Source: Thalassia testudinum (lineage: Eukaryota > Streptophyta > Magnoliopsida > Alismatales > Hydrocharitaceae). From it: a stretch of 64,000 bases of DNA. Position 1 is the first letter of the stretch. Every line of letters starts with the position of its first letter. The position numbers and the translations under genes are program-made. Under the pieces are notes generated by a model. The model was not told the origin of the DNA. It worked only from the letters and a program-made list of their open reading frames with translations, and made no database searches. The stretch is taken from assembly GCA_037157565.1 (NCBI GenBank), contig JAZHRO010000019.1, forward strand, positions 19,280,001-19,344,000, written 5' to 3'. This document shows positions 57,375 to 64,000 of this stretch, piece by piece.

Positions 57375-59009
57375 TTGTGGCACTTTTGTGGTTTCTTTAG
57401 CCTATATGAGCTCTGTGATCCCTACAATTGTTGTTTACGACCCTTGTGCAGGGCTCGTTACTTGTTCCCTCTCCCTTTAAGGCTCCCTTGGCTCCTGTGG
57501 CCTCCTCTTTTGTGGCCCATGGCCCCATAGCTATTGCCAACTGCCCTCTCCTATATGAGCCTTGCCCTCTATGGTCCCTTGCCATCTACAACCCTTTTAG
57601 GAGTTTCCTTTGGTGATGGAGCCTTTATTGCTCTGAGGATGAAGCTCCCTAACATAATCCATCTATAGTCCTTATACCATTACAAGTTACGAACTACTCT
57701 TCTTCATGCTTTGTCTAAGGATGATGCCTCCTTGATCCTTTGAGAAGAAGCTTTGTGGCAATCTCCACCTTATTGATCACTTTTGTCTCTTTTAGGTTGT
57801 TGCTTGGTTTGTTTGTGATGCATATAATTTACTGCACTTGTCTATAGTTAGTTCACCTCTTAGAAGCCTATGCTGCACATAATGCCTCTCAGAGGCAAAT
57901 TCTTCTTTGTATTTAGTCCTTCAAGACATATTATATTAGTCCTTTGAGATTGCTACTAACAGGTTATCTCTTGTAAGCTTAGTCGACTTTGGGCCTTTAG
58001 TAATATAAGCCATCACTCAAAAAGGGAAAAGGATCTTAGACCTGAAGTGATAGAAATAGCATTCATGAAATGGTGCATTTAGTGGTAAGATAAATCTCAT
58101 AAAAAGTGGCAAGAGGTAGGTTAAGATAAGATTCTAGGTTGCCTTCGCCATAAATGCTCCTTAGCAAAAGGAACTTGCAAGTGTCTTATCAAAACTCCCT
58201 AACTAAGGGGGGAGGGGAATATGTAGTGACATGGCTTGTTGTATGGTGATCTGCCTTCTGGTAGCAATCCAATAGCTTGCTCCAATCCCCTTTATTTTTA
58301 TAAGGGATGGGGGCTGGGCAATTCCTTGCAAGGTGGCGAACCAATGCACACATCTATTGCTATCGAAAACACCATATTTATATGCTAAATTGGAGAGAAG
58401 ACAAAAATGAAGAAACTTTAGGTTTCAAATCAAAGAAGGATGAGGTGGTATTGAAAGTCACACGTTAATTTCTAGATCTAAACACCCAAGGTCAAACACA
58501 TTTCTCTACTAACATCTCTTTAAACTTGCTTGCAAAATAGTTTTCTTGCTCACGTTAGAGTTAAGGGGGTAGGTGAAGGGTTCGATCATATTGACCCCGT
58601 GGCATTGCAGATGTGTGAAAAAATGAAAACATGTATTTTAAAATTTTTCGAACACAAGATCAACAAGATGACATGAAATGATCGAAGAATCGAAACAAAA
58701 ACACCTATGACTGGAACTACATGGAAGGAACTAGTTTCCTCTCATTTCGGGATCCCATTAGTTGAGGGATTATACTTTTGTGAGGCAGTGTGGTGCAGCA
58801 CCTTAAGATGTTGTGCCTCTGCAAAATAAGTCCCAAAAGAACTCCAATTGCTCCTCCTCGACGGGGGATGAGACCCTCGTGTCATGGAGGTTGAATCCCA
58901 CATGTGATCTACGAACTCCTTTGCAAATATGAAGCAACGATTCCTCAAAATCATGATTGAATCTCAAGAATCCCTTCAAGAGAACCACCAGTGGCTGGCC
59001 TCATTGAAA
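57375..59009. other. Unassigned repeat-like DNA
   Basis: Short frames only, none with a recognisable domain. I could not assign it to any family; it is probably decayed repeat sequence. Confidence 0.45.
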
Positions 59010-59440
59010 TGACCCGCAGATCTTGGGTTGGATAAGACGTCTAGAGTATTCATCAGACGTCTGGATAGATGGTCGGATGTATGAAAGTAGGGAAAATCGT
59101 ATGTTATTTTTCTTTTCACGGGCATGCATTTTCTCTCCCCTCCGGCCTCCTCACCCAAAACCCTAAACACCACCTATTTAAACCCCCACACCCTTCATCT
59201 TTCTCCCCATCACCACTAGCCACTACCTCCATTTCCTTTCCCCCTACTGGCAGCCACCTTCTTCCCCCTCCCCCAACGCAGCAAGTGGAGAGGAAGAAGA
59301 GGGACGGGACGCAGAGGAGGAGAGGAGAGTGTGAGCGAGGAGCGAGAGTGTGGGAGAGGAGACTCGGGGGAGCTCATGAGTGCACGGTCGAGGGTCGTGC
59401 CAGGAGGAGCTCACGAAGGGGGCTTCGCGACCTCTTGAGG
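59010..59440 (+). repeat. Truncated Tekay-type LTR fragment, plus orientation
   Basis: The order AAGACGTCTAG, CAGACGTCTGG (59036-59062), then a TATA-like CCTATTTAAACCCC (about 59173-59186), then a pyrimidine-rich stretch switching to a GA-rich one follows the promoter part of the solo LTR at 54730-55130. Neither LTR end is present. Confidence 0.6.
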
Positions 59441-62260
59441 CAAAGAAATGTGTACAACTAGTAATGAACCATAAAATGTGTACAATACTCACGAAGGCAA
59501 TTGAACCATAAAATGAAGATTAAAATACTACCTAAGCTCAATAAGAGTTTAGAAATGTGTACAACTCAAAGTTAATTTGTAAAGAAACAAGTTCAATCCA
59601 TAGTAATGCAACTACAATCAAACATAATCCTCCCGAAGCAAAGATATATGAAGGACGTACATACAACTAGTTGCTTACACTATAAGAGGCCCAGCAACTA
59701 TTAAGTCCCTTATGTATACAACAATCATTATTTGCACACTAAGACTTGTGTATGAAGTGCAACAAATCAAATTAGAATGTTAGTAGAGTAGTATGTATGA
59801 TAAAAGTTAATAAGGGAAGATTAATTAAAAGTTTGGCTACACACTTTTCAATAAAGTCAATTTTTGTTATCATGCTTTTTCTTCTATGTCGAACAATGAT
59901 TTGTATTTATTTAAATCTTGATTATTTTTTAGACTAATTTTTTTTACTGAAAGGCATACAATGAATTGGATCATAAATTATATGTAAAATCTATTTTAAA
60001 TTAACTTGAGTGCAGTTTGACTAGAAACACGAGCTGAATTCCACACACCTTGTCCTCATCTGTATCCAAAGGGAGTTGAAAGCTGATAGTGTTGCAAAAT
60101 GGCATCAAAACACGGATTTGAATTTGTTATTGTGATTAGAAAGTAATTTTATATCGTGATTACCTCGTGTTCTATCACAAATTCTTGCTGACACTATATA
60201 AGGATAGAATTGTGTCCACCAGATTAAAAGTTTTCCTCAAAGAAAAAAATGACGCAACACATTAGGATAAAATTATATGCATATAGAACATGAAGCCTAA
60301 ATGAACGAATAATTTCTTTAAAAAAGCTTCTACAAACTTAGATTTTTTTTACTATCATATTAGAATTGATTGAATGTCAAAACACCTTCTTTGTTAAATT
60401 ACTTTGTGACAACGAAAATGAATAAAATATAGAGAAAAAAATTCCATACCAAATGTTTCTATTAAGCAACGTACATTTGTCATCAAAATAATTGAGGCAC
60501 CTGATTTTTTTCATATTTATCTTGAAATTAAATTACTTGAAGCATTAAATATGTACATCATATATATTTGGAATATGTACTTGTTGAATGTAAAGGAATC
60601 GTCGTTGGCACCCTATGCATTCCAGTAAATAATAAGAAACTCCGTGAATTTAATGTCCTAAGCCTTGATCCACATGAATAAAATGCACAGAGGAGAAATT
60701 ATTCTCCAATAAAATATAATTCCAACGATCCTCTTAATATATAAGATCATTCGGGTATGCTATTGATGCAAAGAATTCTAGTGGAGTCTTCAAGCTTATC
60801 TGAGCTTATTCCATGCTTCCCCTATGTGTTCATCGTCTCATCTTCATGTCTACATATCTATTGTAACAAAAAATGGTAGAACTCTGATCAATTTTTGGCA
60901 CCCATACAATTAAATCATTTTGAATGTCTACAATAAGTCACCAAATACAGATAGAGAATTTTGAAACAAGAAATTTAATCTCATGTTTATTAGATATCCC
61001 ACCGCTAATGGAAGTACCTAATTTTCTATTAACCTACTTCAAATCTAATCTCCTTACAATCTACTATCTTCTTACTATTTCACATGTAAATCTAATACTT
61101 TCACTCGCTTCAATCGAACTACATACGAGGCACTCTCGTAGAGGTTAAATCACCTAACTAGCAACTCCTATCCTTGTGCTCCATCCAACACTTGCTCCTC
61201 ACTCACAGACCATTGAAAGGGTTACAAATTGATCTGTGAATAGCATTACATCAATCAGTTAAACTCAACTTTCTTCTTTCACGTCCCCCAATGCGAAGTA
61301 CCTTCTGGAAGTGAACCAATCGTCTACCACCAAGCTTAGCTTCTCTCTCCATGGCTTGTCTAGGGAAGAGATATCTTTAACTCAATGACCTAGGTGACAC
61401 TCTTTAACAACTCCCTCATCAATATATGCCCAACATTCATGTGAAATATTGATGGAAGAATGATTTAATTAAAATCAAGCTAGCTAAGATAATCAAAACT
61501 GTAAATACGACCTATCAATCTCATTATGACATGACGTGATTTAGAAATTCTTCCTCCTAATGGAGGTGCAAATTTTCTCAACCGTCAATTTGCTCTAATG
61601 GATGGGGAATGGTGTTTCAAAAAATTACTACCTTGGCAGTGTTCAACATGTGTGCACAGTTAGCCTTCACCCTCCAACAATCTTTCTAGACCAATATTCC
61701 CACCACAATTCTCCTAAGCATAGATTTTCTACAGGGCTCACATGAGTACCTTGCATCCTTTAAGACCACCATTTTCCTAGTTTTCTAGAGCAAATTGACA
61801 CCACATTTGGAACTATTTCGAGCAACGATTTCAACCTTGTTGGTTGGCCTACTTACGGTAGGGATTCAATATGAAGGGTGATGAGAACCTAGATATGGTA
61901 GGGTTTCAATACGAAGAGACACGAGAGTTGAGAGATTAAGGTGAGAAAAATAATGAGACCTAGCCAAATCTATCCTGACCCGATTAAACACTTCTTAACA
62001 TATGTTTTCTAATTATATGCTAATAGGTTGTTCAATTAAAAATTTGTTTATGACATTGATAAGTAAATTTTTTTTGCAAATCTTTAGATCGAGAATGTGT
62101 TACAGTAAAGTGCATCATATTCCTTTTTTTAAGAATATTATTGTCTATTATGCTTGTACTATTCAAAAGATATGTTGATAACCAACATAAAAAAATCAAA
62201 ACCAACTATACATGAGCCTAACTGATGAAATAATGCTTCATCTCTCCTGATATATATGTA
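59441..62260. other. Unassigned AT-rich intergenic DNA
   Basis: Mostly AT-rich with short frames; no LTR ends, RNA genes or conserved protein motifs were recognised. It may be the least repeat-laden sequence in the window, but I cannot show that it is single copy. Confidence 0.45.
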
Positions 62261-64000
62261 TGTTACGACCCGATTTTCGAATCCCTACAGGACCAGAGAC
62301 TGGACCGACTTGATTGATCCCAAGATCCAGTCGTCCAATGAGAAATAATCAAAAAGTAGGAAAGTAAACCACATTCACTATGCTATGCAACTAACAGTAA
62401 AAAGGTACAACAGTAAAGAAGTAAAAACTGCTACAGTATATATCACTACCACAATAGTAGAAAATTAATAAGGTACAGGAATATAAAAGTGTAGAAATGT
62501 AAAGGTATAGAACACAAAGGTACAAGAGTCTAAACTTACTACAACAAAAAGGTACAGTAAAAGAACTACTGCTACTTGGCTCTACTGGGCCCAGTACCCT
62601 CTGTAGCCGTAGACTCTGGTTGCTCAACACCTGGACCTGAAAAGGGTTATGAGTACACAATGTCAGCGAATGCTGAGTAGAGTGGCAACCAACTAACTAA
62701 AGCAGTAAAAGTGGACAGGTAGTTGTTGTTTTTCAATTACTTTCTTTAACTAATTATTCTTTTTCACCACTTGGTTTATTTATTAGATCTCTTTCTTGAT
62801 CTCGAATGTTCCTCGTAGGAAAGATCTTGATTGCAGTCTTTTCCGGAGAGTAGAAGTTGCACGTGGTGCTCTCCTGGTCGGAAGAGTCCCCCGTGGTGGT
62901 CCTACACCCAGTCAACCACCAAAGGTCATGGACAGACGTAACAATGACTATGGCTTACACGATAAATGCATGGGTAGCTACCCCGCACTGGCATGCGGTC
63001 AGTCGTTTCCGTGAACGGGTGTGCCCAAAGTACAGCATGGAACAGTATAGGGCTTAGCCCTCTCAGTAACAGGGGTCTAGCCCCTAAGAATAAAATAGGG
63101 GTCTTGCCCCTCCACAGTCCACGCACCCTCGCTTGACTACCCTGGTTTGCCCAGTGGGCCTAACAAGCTGGTGTAGGGTGGCTAGCTGAACCCTGGGTCC
63201 CGTGGGGTGGCTAGTTCTCCCTACACTAGTAGCTCTCCCTGGTACAGTGTACGCGAGGGCCACGAAGTCAGTGCAAAGTGGCCAAAACCACCTCGGGTCT
63301 CAACCCAAAGGTGGCAAGCTCCCCTCTACACTAAGAGGGAACATGCTCTCCCCTTGGTACCACGTACTCAAGGGCTAGCTCACTTCTCGTTACATTTCCA
63401 GATCCATTCCATATATTTTCCAGGAGCTCTACTCCTAATTCCCCATAGGGTTCATTCTCTTATTTCTCATGCCATTCCATACCAGGTTTCATCATTCACA
63501 TTTCCATTCTCAGGTTATACACATGTAGCTCGTATTTCTATCATTCACATTTCCATTCTCAGGTTATACACATGCAGCTCGTATTTCTATCATTCACATT
63601 TCCATTCTTAGGTTATACACATGCAGCTCGTATTTCTTTTATTCATATTTCCATTCTCAGATTAGACACATGCAGCTCGTATTATATCATTTAACGTATA
63701 CAACTGGAAGATTACATGCAACTGTTAACTAGTACAGGCAATTCATAATTCACAGGCAACCTTGGTTCATTTACAGGCAGCTGTTTAACATTTTTGTCTA
63801 CTCATTCAAGACTGCAATTCAATCACACATGCAGACATTTCAAGTACTTCTCGTCCTAGGATTTATGCCATATCCTAGGTTCTAATCATTCATTCCATAC
63901 ATGCTTTTAGGATTTTAGTTAAATTGGGGGAAGCCACTCTACCAGTCAACCCAGGAGGATTGGGAACTCGAACGGCAAGCTCACGTGCCTCAGCAAGCCC
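62261..64000 (-). repeat. Tekay-type LTR, minus orientation, running past the window end
   Basis: It starts TGTTACGACC and follows the LTR at 9215 in order, including the mini-hairpin row at 63049-63110. No initiator tRNA-Met primer site lies to its left, so it is the left (3') LTR of an element to the right or a solo LTR. It has an expanded 49-bp tandem array not seen in the other copies. Confidence 0.85.
63493..63688. repeat. 49-bp tandem repeat, four copies, inside an LTR
   Basis: Units start at 63493, 63542, 63591 and 63640, each with CATTTCCATTCTCAGGTTAT and ending in CATGCAGCTCGTATT. The last copy is slightly diverged. The other LTR copies here have only one such unit. Confidence 0.88.

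Noticed and set aside
63493..63688. CRISPR-like direct repeats
   Set aside because: The 49-bp units are contiguous with no spacers, and the context is a plant LTR.

Overview
The window is plant nuclear DNA, almost certainly from a seed plant with a large, repeat-rich genome. The evidence is a dense stack of Ty3/gypsy LTR retrotransposons of plant-only lineages: Athila-type elements primed by tRNA-Asp, and chromodomain elements of the Tekay/Del type primed by initiator tRNA-Met. I cannot name the species and found no convincing host gene, tRNA, rRNA or CRISPR array. All boundaries were read by eye from LTR ends, primer sites and target-site duplications (TSDs).

Layout. 1-9214 holds old, decayed material: part of a Tekay-type LTR (1-1490), a Copia-like LTR fragment, a probable non-autonomous DNA transposon with GATATATC-rich inverted ends (2242-3581), a probable solo LTR (4240-5825), and the LTR-like left end plus integrase/chromodomain end of an old minus-strand chromovirus (about 5940-9214). 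That old integrase was hit twice. A Tekay-type element lies at 9215-40181 (minus strand, TSD TAATC). An Athila-type element lies at 40380-53913 (plus strand, TSD GTACT). Only 193 bp of the old integrase separate them, and it resumes at 53914.

The Tekay-type element was itself hit twice: by an Athila-type element in its reverse transcriptase (14752-27365, minus, TSD GGTAC), and by a 7.7 kb non-autonomous element in its 5' LTR (30585-38332, minus, TSD CTAGC). The inner Athila element then took a solo LTR exactly at its LTR/polypurine-tract junction (16143-17797, plus, TSD ATACC). To the right lie a solo Tekay-type LTR (54703-57369, TSD TTGGG), an LTR fragment near 59.0-59.4 kb, unassigned AT-rich DNA, and a further Tekay-type LTR running out of the window (62261-64000).

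Functional state. The plus-strand Athila element is young: its 2684-bp LTRs have equal length and I found four differences. It has a complete pol reading frame but a one-base frame break in gag. The 7.7 kb element is equally young (1764-bp LTRs, four differences found). It has no gag or pol and instead carries one long open frame of about 594 codons that I do not recognise. Its leader and 3' region resemble those of the inner Athila element, so it looks like a parasite of that family's machinery.

The most interesting non-coding signals are RNA-structure candidates shared by all three Asp-primed elements: a hairpin that buries the primer-binding site, a stem-loop next to the polypurine tract with compensatory base changes, a second polypurine-like motif about 1.2 kb upstream, and a candidate 0.9-1.0 kb leader intron. 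Arrays of the palindrome CAGACGTCTG (C-box core GACGTC) recur in LTRs of different families.
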